Below are positions 1-13,380 of a stretch of 64,000 nt of DNA, piece after piece (within the stretch, counting starts at the first letter, position 1; each line of letters opens with the position of its first letter). The stretch is from Progne subis subis (Eukaryota; Chordata; Aves; Passeriformes; Hirundinidae): contig JAKJHU010000067.1 in the NCBI GenBank assembly GCA_022316685.1, forward strand, positions 3,234,501 through 3,298,500, read 5' to 3'. Made by a program: the position numbers and the translations under genes. The notes under the pieces are model-generated. The model was not told where the DNA came from and did no database searches. It saw only the letters and a program-made list of their open reading frames with translations.

Positions 1-1755
1 CAAGAGCCTTGAGACTGACCTGCTGTATGTCTGTACCAAAGAAACTCTTGAATTAGTGATGAGGAATACCGTAAGGCAGAAGAGTCACACTGAAATGTCC
101 GTGGCCAAGTCACACCTGTGTTGCAATAGTAGCAGCCACTGACATGGAAAAGCACTAGCAGATAGGTGGAAGTGTGGTTCCAGTTCAGAGCTTATTATGC
201 AAAAGAAATGGGAATAAGAACACCTTGCATTTGGAGTCTGACCTGTCTGCACATTAGATTATCAAGAAAAGGTTGTAAACATTGTAACTCAAAATGGGAT
301 TTGAGCCCATAGAGCCAATTAGTAAGGGATGGAGTATGACCTAGAGAAGATAATGAGAATTGCAGACTTTATGCATTGCCTTGTGTTAGTTAAAGACATG
401 GAGGGTTTTGCTTACTTAAATCTTCATTGAAATCACCAGGCAATTATAGCAGCAGTTTATGCCAGCATAAGGCTAGCTGTTGCACCTCATGGCACTAAAC
501 ACCATCTATAATAAAGAAAATGTAGGTGCTGTCCTTCTTAAAGGTCTGCAGGCATCTGCTCTAACAAATTCATTATAAGCAAGCTGTGTGTGTATGTATA
601 TATTCATATGTGCCTCCTTTTGTACAGGAGAAGTCCCCATTAGCGGGTGTTTCTCTGCTCACGGACGGCACTGCTGGTGCTTTGCAGTTTGTAGCTGCTG
701 TTGGCCGTTGTGCACTGAGGTGAACAATTAGTTCCACTTTAAAACAGGTGATACAGTGCCTGCCAGGCAGTCAGAAACCCATAGGTAAGACCCTCTGTAC
801 CAACTGTTTGTGATAAAATATTCTTAGAACATATTCCCTATATCAGTCACCCCTTAGAATAAATGACATTGCTATAGGTAATGAGCAGCAGAATACCTGG
901 GGTTGTACAGGGACTGACCTAAACCCTCACATGCCTGTAAAGGACTCTGTGCCTCCAGAGCTTTCTCTGAAAAATGTTTGTTGGTCCAGATGAATCAGTG
1001 CATCACTGTCCACAAAATTCACATGGACTCTGTCCAAACTGCCTAAAATGCAGTTCTGTTTGATTGCTGCCCATGTGCCCTGGGACAGCTTAAACTATGC
1101 CACAAAGAGATTATTTCAGAATGTTCTGTAATTTTAAATACCTGAAAGGGTTGGTCTACTCAAGCACCTCTGATGAGACAGAGCTCTAACAGACAGAACT
1201 AGCACACAGCACAAGACAGCAAGAGCCAGTTTTTGAAGCAGCCCTGCAGGCTCCTTGATTCATTGGATTGATTCATCCTTACTCCCTTCATCTCCTTCCA
1301 GTTCCAGGCCCAATCCTCTTGGTTAGCAGTAAGCTCACAAAACTGAGGAGCTGAAACTTTTGACCACATTTGCAAGAAACCTGTAACACCCACTGTGAGT
1401 TATGGCATTGTTCACACCAACCTGATGTGCTGAAAGCAACAACAGTGGGATGAAGACTCTAAACACCAGGTCCTGTAGGAGGTCCCCAGAGCAACAGAAA
1501 TGCTGTTTTGGTCTTAATTTTTATTTTTTCTTCTGTAGAATATGCTTTCTTCATTACCTTATCTGAAGGGAACAGATCTGCTTATTGAACTTAAAAGCAG
1601 ATGATCCTTATCCTGGATCCATAGCTGAAAGTAACTGGGCACTGAATATAAAGAGCCTTTCCTTCTGGTCATTGTATTCCTAGGAGCGTGCTGGAGTTTC
1701 AACCAAAGTGGTTATCTCTCCATGTCCTGTGATGGACTGGGTCCTGAACTGATTT
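1..1755. other. Unique AT-rich non-coding DNA
   Basis: No repeat family, exon or RNA gene was recognised here. The only open frames are short and have no recognisable domain. There is a small TA-rich stretch near 590-610. This is ordinary intergenic or intronic vertebrate DNA. Confidence 0.6.
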
Positions 1756-1761
1756 GGCTGC

Positions 1762-2089
1762 TGTGGTAACTCACCACGAGACTAGACGACCACCAATGGC
1801 AAAAGAAAGAACCTGCTCTTTGTCCGGGGGGAAAATATTGCTTTATTCTCCAGTCCTGCCCTCCTTTGGCTGGAGATCTTCCCCAATCGCTTTCCGGGCC
1901 AGAAAGCGGTCGGCCCCGCCTGTCCGAGGGTTTTTCCCCAGGGGGCAGGGCCCAGAGGCAGGGATGAGACATCACCCAATCAGGGAGAAGTGGGAGTGGA
2001 AGAGTTAGGTTACAGACGAATAAGGAAAAACCACGATACAGATTACAAATCCGACAAAACCATATAAACCAAATTAATGCATTACAACA
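1762..2089 (-). mobile_element. Solo LTR of an endogenous retrovirus, 328 bp
   Basis: Seen: read on the minus strand the block starts TGTTGTAA and ends ACCACA, the TG...CA termini of an LTR. It has a TATA-like GGTTTATATGG early in the unit and an AATAAA polyadenylation signal (plus-strand TTTATT at 1842-1847), so the order is U3-R-U5. The six bases on each side are GGCTGC (1756-1761) and GACTGC (2090-2095), an imperfect target-site duplication. The GC-rich middle (about 1870-1960) stands out from AT-rich flanks. Known: solo LTRs form by recombination between the two LTRs of a provirus, and a 6-bp duplication is typical of ERVK-like (class II) elements. Inferred: a retrovirus-derived solo LTR without internal genes. 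The family name was not determined. Confidence 0.75.
1842..1847 (-). promoter_or_regulatory. AATAAA polyadenylation signal of the 1762-2089 LTR
   Basis: Plus-strand TTTATT reads AATAAA on the minus strand, about 80 bases before the LTR end, as expected for an R/U5 position. It supports the minus orientation of this LTR. Confidence 0.6.
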
Positions 2090-2095
2090 GACTGC

Positions 2096-2833
2096 AGTCA
2101 GAAAGATTAGCTTTTCTACACATATTGTTGCATATCAGCCAAAATATTGTGTATATTTTATCTGAAAGAGAAGGACAGTACTCAGCACTCAGTCTTTCTT
2201 ATATGACAACTGGAGAAGGGATTGCCTTTTCACAGGCTAAAGAGAAGAAAGGAAAATTACAGAAGTAAAGATTTTCTTCATGGGGGAGAGGAAGGGGAGA
2301 GGCTTGGAAAGGAGCAGGTTGGAGGAAAGACAAACAGCAAGTACATATGCTGCATGAGAATTTGAAGGATTTTGATGTCTTGGACATAATACCACCACCT
2401 ATAGCCACAGGCTGTAGTTAAGGTGGTGTTGCAAGGAGAGATAATTTCCACTAAAGGCCAAGGCTAACAAGGCTGCTGTAATTGATTTTGTCACCTGACT
2501 GTCCTCTTCTGGAACCTTTCAGTTTGACCACACTCCCCACTTTCTCCTTCAAATCACTATGTGTATGTCAGGCCATGGGCATCTTGAAGGTATAGTTCAC
2601 ACTGGCATTATGGCAGTCAAAAGCACAGCATCACACTTAGCAAGGCACTGTGGCTGTCAGGATGGGGGCATTTATATATGGCACAATGATGCTGTTGTTG
2701 GCTCTGTGCATGGCTGCTTATCAAAATCTCAGCAGTTCAGACCTGAAAGTGCAGATGAACCACTGCAATGTTCACTAGGGTACAATGGATCACTAAGTAT
2801 TGCAGAATGTAATTCTATATAATTATGATGCTT
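2096..2833. other. Non-coding DNA, nothing recognised
   Basis: No repeat consensus, RNA gene or exon was recognised. A frame of 87 codons at 2559-2822 has no identifiable domain and no coding-like context. Confidence 0.5.
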
Positions 2834-3590
2834 TCAGGGAGCCAGCAGGGGCTGGTGTTTGTCAGCCGTTCTGGCACAGCTCAACCTATTGCCCCTCTGG
2901 ATGCTGACTTGGTAAATAGCCAGGGAGCAGAGGATCAAACAGCATATGGCTTTGCAGACTTTACTGGGCTGCAGTAAACATCCCAGCCCTGAACAGCTGT
3001 GCCTTGTCTCTAACAAGATTACTTTTAAGAGACTGATACCTTCTGGACTGGATGAAAATCTGGAAATACGCATGTTGTTGTCAGGGCTTTGAGTACACCA
3101 AGAGCCTCTTCCCTGCTCCTTGGGGCTTGGTTGCCCATCCTCTATTGCAGCTCTGATATGGTGCAGCTGTGGCCTTGGATCTGGGTGCTGGGGACAGAGC
3201 TGTGTGAGGAGAAGCCTCATGGGGGCCCTCCTGCTCTTTGCTTGGGAGCTGCATTGAAGCTCAGGCTTTCATCCTCGAGACTTGGGTCTGTCTGTGCCTG
3301 TCAGCGTGCCTTGCGGATCCTGAACCACTGGTTTGATTTGCTGACTTCACCTCACACCTGCTTCATCACTGCAGACACGTCTGGTAACCTTAAATACTGC
3401 CTCACCCTGCTCCCCAGTGTGGCACCAGCTCAGTTACTGTGGGATTGTGCCCTTCTGGGTGGGATCATTGCCCTACCTGCCTTGCTATTGCCCTCAGCTC
3501 CTGGCTTCCTTCTCTTGTGGGGCAGCCCATGCTTGCTGCTTCCTGAGAGCTCCTATCCCAGAGTAGTGTTTCATGGAGAAGTTCCATGAT
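2834..3590. other. GC-richer block, probably an unclassified avian interspersed repeat
   Basis: This block is visibly richer in G and C than its flanks and has runs such as CTGCTCCCCAGTGTGGCACC that feel repeat-like. It contains a 166-codon plus-strand frame (3089-3589) and a 128-codon minus-strand frame (2834-3220). Neither shows a domain I know; the plus-strand product is leucine- and cysteine-rich with no clear signal peptide or catalytic motif. It may be the 5' untranslated part of a LINE or an LTR internal segment, or a GC-rich regulatory stretch. Assignment is open. Confidence 0.3.
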
Positions 3591-6500
3591 AGCCCATTGG
3601 CTATCACATGGTGTCTGAAATCAGTACACACGATGCAACTGAACAAAACTCAGTGGAGACACTGCTGGAGGCCAGCTGCTGGCCATATAGTCCCTCAATG
3701 TACAGGGCAGAACAATGCCCTCAAATAGGAAGAGAGCAGGTAGGGAGTGCCTGGTCCTCCCTGCAGGCTTCTGCTTCCCTCATGCTTCCCCAACTTTCAA
3801 GCTGAAAGCTTGTCTTGATAAAATGAAGGTTAATACCTATGAGCACTACTGGGCAGAGCTGCTCATGAAGGGCTGACTTCATGCTGAGAAATTGTGGCCT
3901 ATATATGAGCAGACAAGTTAGGGACAGCACTTTTACTGAGGAAGCCAAAGGCCTTGTGGAGTAAGAGCCATCCATACAAGAAGACACCTCACACAGTGTC
4001 AGGGAGCTTTCAGTGGGATGTAAAGAACCTGCAGGGTGTGGATGGATGGAATATTGTAAGGTTGCCTGTCCAGCCACATGGACATCCCTGTTTAAAACTA
4101 AGCTAAATTCTCTAGGGTGGGATAGCAACACCACAAACACAAAGGTAATGGAAGCCTATAGATCAGCCTGTCAGAGCTGCACAGGCACAGACACCACCAT
4201 CCTGCATAGTACATGAACAGGACATGTCCTTAACTATAAACACAGATTAGATTGGAGAGCACAGCTGTGCAGCACAACAGTGAGCACCTATTAAATACAC
4301 CACCTATTACCTATACACCACATGTATGTGGCTGTGTAGGAATTCTGTATATTGGGCTTGCTATTATTACTGTTAAAATTCATAAAGGTTTTATTTTGTA
4401 TATCTACAATACTAGAAGACATCATCTCTGTTAAACAGTTTGGGGGGCATAAATGACCCAGTAATCTGGGCCAGCACGTGACTTAATTGCAAGGTGAAAG
4501 AAAAAGACGGAATAAATAAGTGCTGTTTTCGCATGGAAATCTAAAAAGGTTATTTTTTGATTATAAAAGATTCACCCTGTGGTTTTCCTCAAGTGCTGTC
4601 GTATGTTTGTGCTCGAGGAAAAGTGAGTTATTGGAAATCTATGCCAGGCTCCAGATAAGCAGTTGACTTTCTATCCATGATTTAATACCCACTAAACAGG
4701 CAATAATGTTTCTTTGTTATTTCCTGGCAGTGAAAATATACTGTTAGGCATCTTTCCTATTCAAATGTGGCAGGTTTGATCTACCACTGTTCTTCCCCTG
4801 TAGTCTCCAGGTCCAAAGCAGTATAGTTTGAAAAAAATAACTAAATTTCTCAAGAAATTTTCAAGAAGCAGCAAAATCAATGCTTCTAACAATCAAGTGC
4901 AACAACTGGGCATACTGTTTGCGCTCTTTCACTTATGAGTGATTCAGTTTCTTTCTTTTCTAATTCTGCTTTTATTTTTGTATCTCTTCTGTCTCTGTTG
5001 ATTTTAGTTGTTCTGTCCTTTGTGTTCGTTCTTTCCTGCCTCTTAGCAAAACACAACAAACCAAGAGAATGTGAATCATCTGATCTTCATGGTAGGTTTT
5101 TAATCCTCTTTCAAGGGATAACTGGCCCCTATTTTCTGAGTAACTGCACTATTATGAAAGGAATTACAAAATTCCAGAATCATCCTTAAAGCAGCCTTAC
5201 ATATTTTAAGTTATTAAAAGCAACATATTCTTTTTCCAACTATATTTCAGCTAACTTTTTGACTAAATTTTGCTGTTCTCAAAGATGAAGGATGAAAAGA
5301 AATAGAAATGCTAGAGCCCTGAACAATTTCTCTCTATTTGCAAGGATACACTAAGAACTTTCCTGGCTTGGACATTTATCCTGACTAGATGAGACATTTC
5401 AAATGGAGTCCATACAGCAACAGGGCCATAAGAGCAAAGTGAAGAGCTTCAGGGCCTAAAAAAGATTCATATCTCCACATCCCCAAGTGGGCTCCTGTTT
5501 TCCCACAGTTGTTTTAAAAGCTTTCATTCCTTTATTTCAGTACAAAATTATAATTTCACTTTTTTCACAGCCTAGAAAAAAAAATGTGATTTAGTTCAAA
5601 AGCAAATACATGTGTTAATGCAGCTACTGTCTTCTACAGATTCCAACAGTTGCCAATCTGGGGGACACAAGTGTACTCCAAAAAGCACAGTGCTGTTTGG
5701 CAAATTGGTGAACCGCTGAAAACTGACACTCACCATGGAAAATTACCAAAAGGGGAAAAAAATGGAGGAATGAGAGATTGGAAGAAAAAGTTGGAGGGGA
5801 AGACCATAAAAAATTGAGAGAATAAAGAAAAATTGGCAATAACTGGACCACAGCATAGAATAACAATTTGGGCTACCTTTGTCAACTGCAATTCAGACCA
5901 GTAAAGTAAGATGCCATGAATGAAAATAATTTATCATGAAAATAATACATCAAGTATTATGCTTGTATGCTGCTAGTAAGCAAACCAAAGTAGACACAGC
6001 ATAAAAATGTATAGAGAGGTCACTAAGGACTCCCTTTTTCTTCTCATGCAAATTGGGTTTTTGGCTTGGAGAGTGAGTACTTTTTTATGAGCTTTTATGA
6101 ATTTATCTTTTTCTCTCATCTGGATGCAAAATCAGAAATAATCAGTACTCTGTTCCACCCTCTATAAAATTCATGGAGGTATTCCTTTAATTATGTTTAC
6201 ATATGCTTATACTTGTGGGGCTGCTGTGTGAACCAGGCACCTGGCTGAAAAAAGGGAAATTGGAGAGAAGGGATGCTGAAGTTTCTACATTGAAGTGGAT
6301 CCCTTTGCTGGTCTGATTCACATTACAGTCCCGCACCTTGTTGACATAGGGGTAGAAATTAATTAAATCAGCACTGGTGCTGGAGACAGTATATCATCAG
6401 ATCATTGCTTCTCTGGAAAAAAACAAACCCATTACTTGTGGAGCAGTGTAGCTGCAAATTAAAGGTGTTAGGAAAACATGTAACTGAGGGGCAAATGAAA

Positions 6501-7528
6501 GGCAAATGTGAGAGGGACCGGAAGTGTGTGTGTGGGAAAAGCATTTGGAAAACAACCTACTGATAGGAAGAAGTGGTATAACATATGGTAGCAACACTTT
6601 GACTAACTCTCTCACCATCTTTATAAAACCTAATTAAAACTTTCAAATTTTGTTTGTTTTCTGTTATTTTCAGATTTTGTTCAATTACAGCTGTAAAGTT
6701 GCCAGTTTACCTCAGCAGAGCACAAGCATAGGCTAACAGTTCCTGCTAAAAATGAAACAGTTGTTTCCCATCAAAAAGCAAAGCAGCAGAGGAGAATCAA
6801 CCAGCAGTTATTTACCAGCAGTTTGTTATCTATTTCAGTGCTCACAACCATGTTCTCTTAGCCTGATAAACAGGGTGGCCTGCTGTTAACAAATATTGCC
6901 TGAAGCAAAACTCTAAACAATCTAAAAGAACCTTTATTCTTATTTTACATATTATTTCCAAACAGTTCCTAACAGCTCCAGTCAGTGCTTTAAGGTGCCC
7001 AGTCCTTACTGGCTGCACAAATCAGTTTTTCATGCTGACGCCAGCAGTATTGCCATGGTTACAAGATTAGAGTGGCTTAATCTGGCAGGTGGCTTAGTGA
7101 AATACCTAGTGCCAAAGCAATCGTAGCACATAATCTATACTTTTCCATCAAACAAATTAGTATATCACATGCTCTGTTGTCCATATCATGGTAAGGTGGG
7201 TTGTTTCTTGTTTGCCTTTTTTTTCCCTGTATAACAATGCTGTTCCCAAAATTTTACCACTTTTCAGCTCTAATATTGCAAACAAACTATTTTCTAAAAG
7301 AAACACCCTGTTTCCTCTACTCACAGTATTGTAGATCCACTATCAGTAAATATAACAACCAAGGAATAAAAAAAGATTGCATAAATCACAAAAATTCAGT
7401 GGGAAGTTGTTACCTACATTTAGGGTTGGAATAAATATCTGGAAAGATCCCATACCAACTGAAGGCTGGCAGCTGTTACTTGTTTGATGGGATTCTTTGG
7501 GAGTTGCAAAGGTCTGGGGTTCTTTTTG
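3591..7528. other. Unique AT-rich non-coding DNA
   Basis: About 4 kb without a recognised repeat or gene. Open frames at 3721-4140 (minus) and 4935-5189 (plus) have no recognised domain. The one site of note is an X-box-like palindrome at 7050-7062, listed separately. Confidence 0.5.
7050..7062. promoter_or_regulatory. X-box-like (RFX-type) site, candidate
   Basis: TTGCCATGGTTAC, with the preceding A, resembles the imperfectly palindromic X-box bound by RFX transcription factors (GTTGCCATGGYAAC); by eye 12 of 14 positions agree. It lies in otherwise unremarkable DNA, so it may be a chance match. No promoter is visible nearby. Confidence 0.3.
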
Positions 7529-7575
7529 GTTTTTGTTGTTGTTGTGTTTGTTTGTTTGTTTGTTTGTTTGTTTTT
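7529..7575. repeat. (TTTG)n microsatellite with GTT prefix
   Basis: A TTG/GTT-rich lead-in is followed by about seven copies of TTTG (7545-7573). Simple tandem repeat. Confidence 0.9.
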
Positions 7576-10511
7576 AACTGATGATTTCAAAGCTGAGATC
7601 CAGAAGCTTTGGAGATAGATTCAGCTGTAAACAGTTGCAGTTTACCAGAACTGCTCCATCGAGGTATGAAAATAGTTGCCTACCAAGTATTCAGACCAAG
7701 TAATTCACATAATAATAGCAAAATCACTTAAAGCAATGTGTGTTCTTGAGAGGACATAGTATCAGAGAAATAAAAAAAGTGAACACATAATGGACAGATC
7801 AAACTTTGGCAAGCAAGGAACTGCTTGCATTTTTCAGGTGGAAGCTACTAGACTTTGCAAATCACAAACTAACACAAAACCTTAGCACCTCAGTTAGTAT
7901 TATTTTAGCTTTAATTATAAAGATATTAACATTGTTACATGTGCTACATGCAAAAACTTCCTTTTGTTTCCTTCTGTTGAGTGGGGTACAATGCTAAAAG
8001 AGCAGAGAGGGAGTTTTTGTTCTTAACACTTTCACACTGCTTGCCAAGATCCATTTTCTGATCTGAATATATGACAGTGTAGTAGATTATATGATACTTA
8101 AGGTATAAAACACCTTGGAGTGTGTAGAAGTTTTACAGCTGTTTCATAGATTCATTCATACAATTGCCCAGTATATTTTATGTCTCACCTCCAAAAAAAA
8201 CTGATGTGTTGTTTTCCACAGCTTGTTTGCCATCTCCCCTTTCTCATGCTGATTTCACTGCTGTGTTGATGAAGCTCCAGTCCTCTGGTCTTTATACTGT
8301 AGCATTCAAGTTGAGAGATTCTGAAGCCTTCCTCAGAAGTGGCTCAAGTAATTTTTTGCATTTGGAGGAGAAAGCTGAAAAGCCTTCAATATTTAAATAG
8401 AAGCATAAATTTCAAGTGTAGTATAAAGGCTTCAGATCTCTTAACTTTATTCATCAATTAACATATCTGCAACAGCTGGGGTTTGATCCGTATTTTCAGA
8501 GAACAGTAATGTTGCTGATGCAGCATTTCCAGTTCAGTCACAGGAATACTGAAGTGGTTTTCAGAAGATAATTTAAAAAGCACTCAGTTGACAGGATGTT
8601 TCTTCAGGGAACCATTGATCGCATTTTCAAATTGCAACAGAGCCAGAGATTGTCTTCATTTTAATTTCAATATCAGGAATGCCTTAAGTGACGATCACAG
8701 CTAACCCATTTTAATGACAACCCTGAACATTTAGAAACTCTTATCTATTCAATGTACTTCTGTGCAAAGAAACAAGAACAGATGGATACTTCCTTAACAC
8801 CTGCTGCTGTGGGAGTCTTCTAAAACACTTGCAAGTTAGAAATTATTACTGCTATAAAGTGTCTCTCAGTTTTATTTGCTTAGAGGATTTCTACAGAACA
8901 TGAACACAATTTATTTTAGGTTTCTCAACTTAGTTGTTGCTTTTGGAAAGCTGAGGAAGGATCACTTACTGAAGGAAAGTTTATTTCTATGCTTCATATA
9001 AAAAAGGAGTTTAGGATGATAGATTGGAGATTTCCTGCAACTTGTTGTGTAAGGAGGAAGAAGAATGCACAGGGTACCGTACTCCAGCATTGAAGGAACA
9101 GCTCCAGGAACAAAAAGCCAAGTCCTGTAAAGCAGGAGGAGTTCTACTGGAGAAGTGAAGGCTTTCTAGAGAAAACCATGGCAAATTGAACCAGGGCTTT
9201 TCTGACCAGGAACTGAAAGATGAAGTGCAGAAGTTTTAACCCATAATTGCCCGTAGAGCTTTCTGTGGGTGATTTGAGTGTTTTTCAGTTTCCACAAGTC
9301 TCCAAAAACAGAGAAACAAATTATTTCCTAGATTTGGAACACTGTTCTCTTCTGAAGTTATATGCATTTGTTTTGTTTGTTTTGTAGATTTTCATATACT
9401 GCAGATTCAAGAAATAACGTGTAAATTCAAAGGATCTGAAAGTGAAATGTTTCCAAGGATTCTAATCCACCTAGATTATTCAATGGGTTTCATTTTCATT
9501 ACACTTAGTGGTCAGAAACTGCCCTAAAAATAAATCTAGTTAATTGTAATAGGAAATACAACCCACGCTGAAATACCAAAATAAGACATCCATCTTTTGT
9601 AACAGATGTTGTAATAATGTATGCAGGTGATAAGAAATTTGTAAAATGGAGAGGATGGCAGTTTCTAACACAGAAGGAAAGTGTTTTTTTCCAGTCTAGG
9701 AAGCCATTGGGGATTGACCTTGTAGCACATCACTTTGATTCCATTTTATAGGTCCACAGACTTAAAGCTTGAAATAACTGTGCAGACAGTTTACTCTGAG
9801 CTTTTGCATAATTTCTGACTGGGCTGGAGGACCTCTTAGAAAGGCACACAGTCATAACTTAAAGGCTTCACATTTTGATAAATTCCCTAATTCCCTAGGT
9901 AAATTGTTTTGATTGTAAATTGCCATCATGCTAAAATGATGTACATTATATTAGCTTGAATTGATAAATTTGTCTTCCAACTACAGGATTTTTATGTTCT
10001 CTTACTGATTCCACAGTTCTCTGATCTTATTCCACTGTACAAACAAATCAAATAACCACTGACTTTCCTGTTGCCTAAACTTATTAAATGAAATTCCTTA
10101 ACAACTTCTGGCTTTAGGGTACGGATTTCCAAACCTCACCAAATTGAAAAAGATTCTGAAGAAACTAAAAGTATTTGGTATATTTTTTAAAGACTAGACA
10201 GAAGAAAATAGTGCTATTCCTTTCTCATCTCTGAAGTAATGCCATATATAAGCATAGAAATGTGCCTTTGTTAATTTACCTAAGGATCACAGCAATTAAT
10301 TCAGACACTTTAGATATTAAGTTATCCTGCCAATTTACATGCATCTAAGATAAATCTTGTAATTTGTTTTGGCTCCTGTCTCCTGAACACAAAGATAAGT
10401 TTTCTATATGTCTAGGACTTGAATTCCAGGGGCTGAACTCTATAGGATATTTAATGCACAAGTTTAGATAAACCATTTACCTACTCTGATTAAAATGTGA
10501 AGTACATGACT
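7576..10511. other. Unique AT-rich non-coding DNA
   Basis: No repeat family, exon or RNA gene was recognised in this nearly 3-kb stretch. Confidence 0.5.
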
Positions 10512-10898
10512 TATGAAGACAAGCTTTAAAGAACTGAGTTTGTTTAGCCTGGAAAATGCTTGGGAAGTTGCTGTCTACAAATGCCCATTGGAGGGTGTAG
10601 GGAAGATGAAGTTGAACTCTTCTTGAAGGTGCAGAGTGAAAGCGTGAGGCAGAGTCAGAGCTAACTGCTACAAAAGAATTTCTGGTAAAATATTAAGAGG
10701 GGAAAAAAATTACTCCTACTGAGGACAGGCAGCCACAGGTATCTCCACCGTTAGGAACCACCACCCTTAGAAATACTCAAAGCTCAACTGAGCGATCCAA
10801 TCAACCTGCCAGACCTACTCTGAAGGGTGAATTAGAGTGAGAAGATCTGTTCCAGAGAAAGGTTCTTTCCAGTTTACATTGCTCTAACTCTATGACTA
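10512..10898 (+). mobile_element. Old CR1 LINE fragment, 3' untranslated region
   Basis: Seen: the stretch contains the landmarks of the CR1 3' end in order: a GTTTAGCCTGGAAAATGCT phrase, a region equivalent to the 'lead to ... aaactgg' body, a GGTATCTCCACC-like phrase, a TCTGTTCCAGAGAAAGGTTC phrase and the terminal CATTGCTCTAACTCTATGACT, which corresponds to the CR1 octamer tail. Known: CR1 is the dominant LINE of birds, is usually 5'-truncated and makes no target-site duplication that can be relied on. Inferred: a 5'-truncated copy with many substitutions and small deletions, so an old one. Confidence 0.7.
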
Positions 10899-12986
10899 AT
10901 TAATTCTGCTGGCCTAACTCAGTGGTTAACTGAAGGTATGCTGTAATTTTGGCTTGAAATGCAGATCTTTCTTTGCACAAGACCTTACATGATATTTGAT
11001 GGGAGCAGGGACTTTTATCAGGGTGCTGGTTTATACAAACAAAAGACTACTCAGCAGACAACAGATGAATGTCCACCTTATCCAATCATCCATTTTGCTT
11101 GTCTTGGCCGTTCCTGTCTTTCCTGCATGAACTAAACTACTTCACTTAATATCACAACCTGATATGATAAACTAGCATAAATTTCAGTTCTACACAATAG
11201 ACAAGTTTTAGTTCATCATGCTAGACCATGCCATAATTTCCAGCAATGTAGTAGTAGCTCCTGCATAAAACACTGATTTTCCCCCAGGGTAGGTGGAGAG
11301 CAGATGATTGAGAAGAGGCAGAACCATGGGCAAAACAAATTTCTGAATCAGTAGCCTTTTTTTTGCTTTCATTGCAACTAAAATTGGTCCAAAGATTTAT
11401 GTTCTTGATGAAGCTACATGCTGTGCCAAAGCTAAATGTTATTGAGCTTGCTTATCAGACGTGATAAGCAATGCAAGGTATATAATATAGTTAACAACTT
11501 AATTTGTACCTGTTGTGTTCAAAAGAATCATCCTATTATCTTTACTTAACATTCTTCTACACTCAGTTAAACTAATCCAGTGAAATACACATACATAAGA
11601 ATTAGGCCTTTGATATGATCAGTAAATTAAATTAACTTGACTCCAGGAAGAAAAAGATAAGAAAATGCCTGTTCTTATAAGAAAGGTCACAAAGAAAGAA
11701 TAAGAACAATGCACACTTAAAACCAGAATTTAAAGAAATAATGGCCAGAGGGATAAGTGGCCTGGCCTGCCTTTTTTGTAGGTTTCTGACTGTTTGAAAG
11801 AAATCTTTTTCCTTGACACTTTACTGTATTCCAAATTAAGGACACTTTCTGATTATATGTTCTCATTTGATATGCTTTATGTGGAAAGATGACTGGGGAT
11901 AAAACTAGAGGCAACGGAGAAGTTATATTCACATCCTAACAGAAGTTATAATGGTACAGAAATTAGATGGTAAAATGCAGCTGCTACTCCCGGGGTGGAA
12001 TGTGATGAGCATGCTCAAATCCTGTTCCATGAAGATTCCCCACACACAGAGTCTGCAACCATAAGCACTGGCTGAGGGGATGGAATGGAGGGTGGAGCAG
12101 AGTGGAAACCCTGTGACCAACCACGGCTCTGCTGAAACCCTTCCAGGGAAGGGAACTTGATGGCACTTTGCAGCTGATAAGCTCCATAGGAGCTGGCAGT
12201 CAGGGGAGGTAGGGGAAGGTGTCTTGCTGCCAAGCTAGAAACTCTGATGAAATTGTTCTCCTCAGATGAACTTGGTCCCCTACAGCCTAATTATAATCCA
12301 ACACACACCTCCATTCCCAAGTTAGCTGCCCCCAAGTTATTACCACATCTCACGGAGGAAGTGTCTAAATTTTATTGACTCTACTTTTAGAGTGAAGCAA
12401 GGGAATTTTGCACCAATCAGTAACAAATGTCTGTATGACTAGAATTATTTAAGCTCCACCTAAACATAAAGAAAAACTATAAAAATATGTTGAGAATGGG
12501 GAAAAGTTAGAGAAGATTCCATAGTAACTGCTAGGATCAGTGGATGGGCTGAACCTGTCCTCTCACTCATAGCGACAGGTAAGAACCACATTCTGTGTGA
12601 ACTGAATACTTTTATTAGGGATTAATTTGTCTGTGCATTGCTTTGAATATATTTCTGTAGTCAGATACTATTGCAAACAATCCTTGAAACTTACCTGATA
12701 TAATCTTATATTAACAAAGAGTGTTATTCTATAAACTGTTGATGTGAATCCTTCATGGGCGCTGGCCATCACTGGCAGAAGGGAAATACTGGAATAGAGT
12801 GGAAGACTCACTGAGGAGTCTCCATTTTGGTGTCCATGTGTGTCCTTGAATAAGTCAGTCAAACCACCCTCCAGTCCAGCAGGACTCCTCACTGAAGGGT
12901 CCCCATAGCAGGACACTGACAGACTTGTTGGGCACAAGGGTCTTGGCTTTCCCGGAGCACTGACAGACAAATCAAACACTAAGGGT
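10899..12986. other. Mostly unique non-coding DNA
   Basis: No recognised repeat. It holds a perfect 10-bp inverted repeat with two GATA motifs (11448-11471, listed separately) and two somewhat GC-richer patches (about 11985-12235 and 12750-12965) with only short frames and no known domain. The second patch directly abuts the solo LTR that follows. Confidence 0.45.
11448..11471. promoter_or_regulatory. Perfect inverted repeat holding two GATA motifs
   Basis: TTGCTTATCA (11448-11457), spacer GACG, then TGATAAGCAA (11462-11471). The arms are exact reverse complements, so each strand shows a TGATAA core. It could be a paired GATA-factor site or a short DNA/RNA hairpin. Chance occurrence in AT-rich DNA cannot be ruled out. 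Confidence 0.4.
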
Positions 12987-13380
12987 TGTAGTGGTGTGAG
13001 AGTGGTTTTATTAAGTTATTAAGTTATTTTTGTAAGATTTTGAGTTATTTTTGTAATGGTTCAGTTCACTGTACCCCCCTGTGTTTTGTAATAGTTTTCC
13101 CCCTTATGAGTTAGTTGTATAATCAGACGTTTTATGTCAATCATTCCTCCCCTGCACCTGTCCCTGTCAATTCCCCCCCTCTCCTCGTTGTCGCCCTGTC
13201 TGTCACTTCGAGACCCTTCCCTGGATTCTGGAAAGATCCAGGAGAAGTGTCGAGTGATAGGCTGGTGCCCGGGGAATCCCCTCCTCCCCTCTCGTGATTT
13301 GTCAATGGTTCAAAGGTTGACACCCTTGTTTACCACCCCCATGTTCCCTGGTTGGCTGACCCGTTGTCAGCCCTCCCCCA

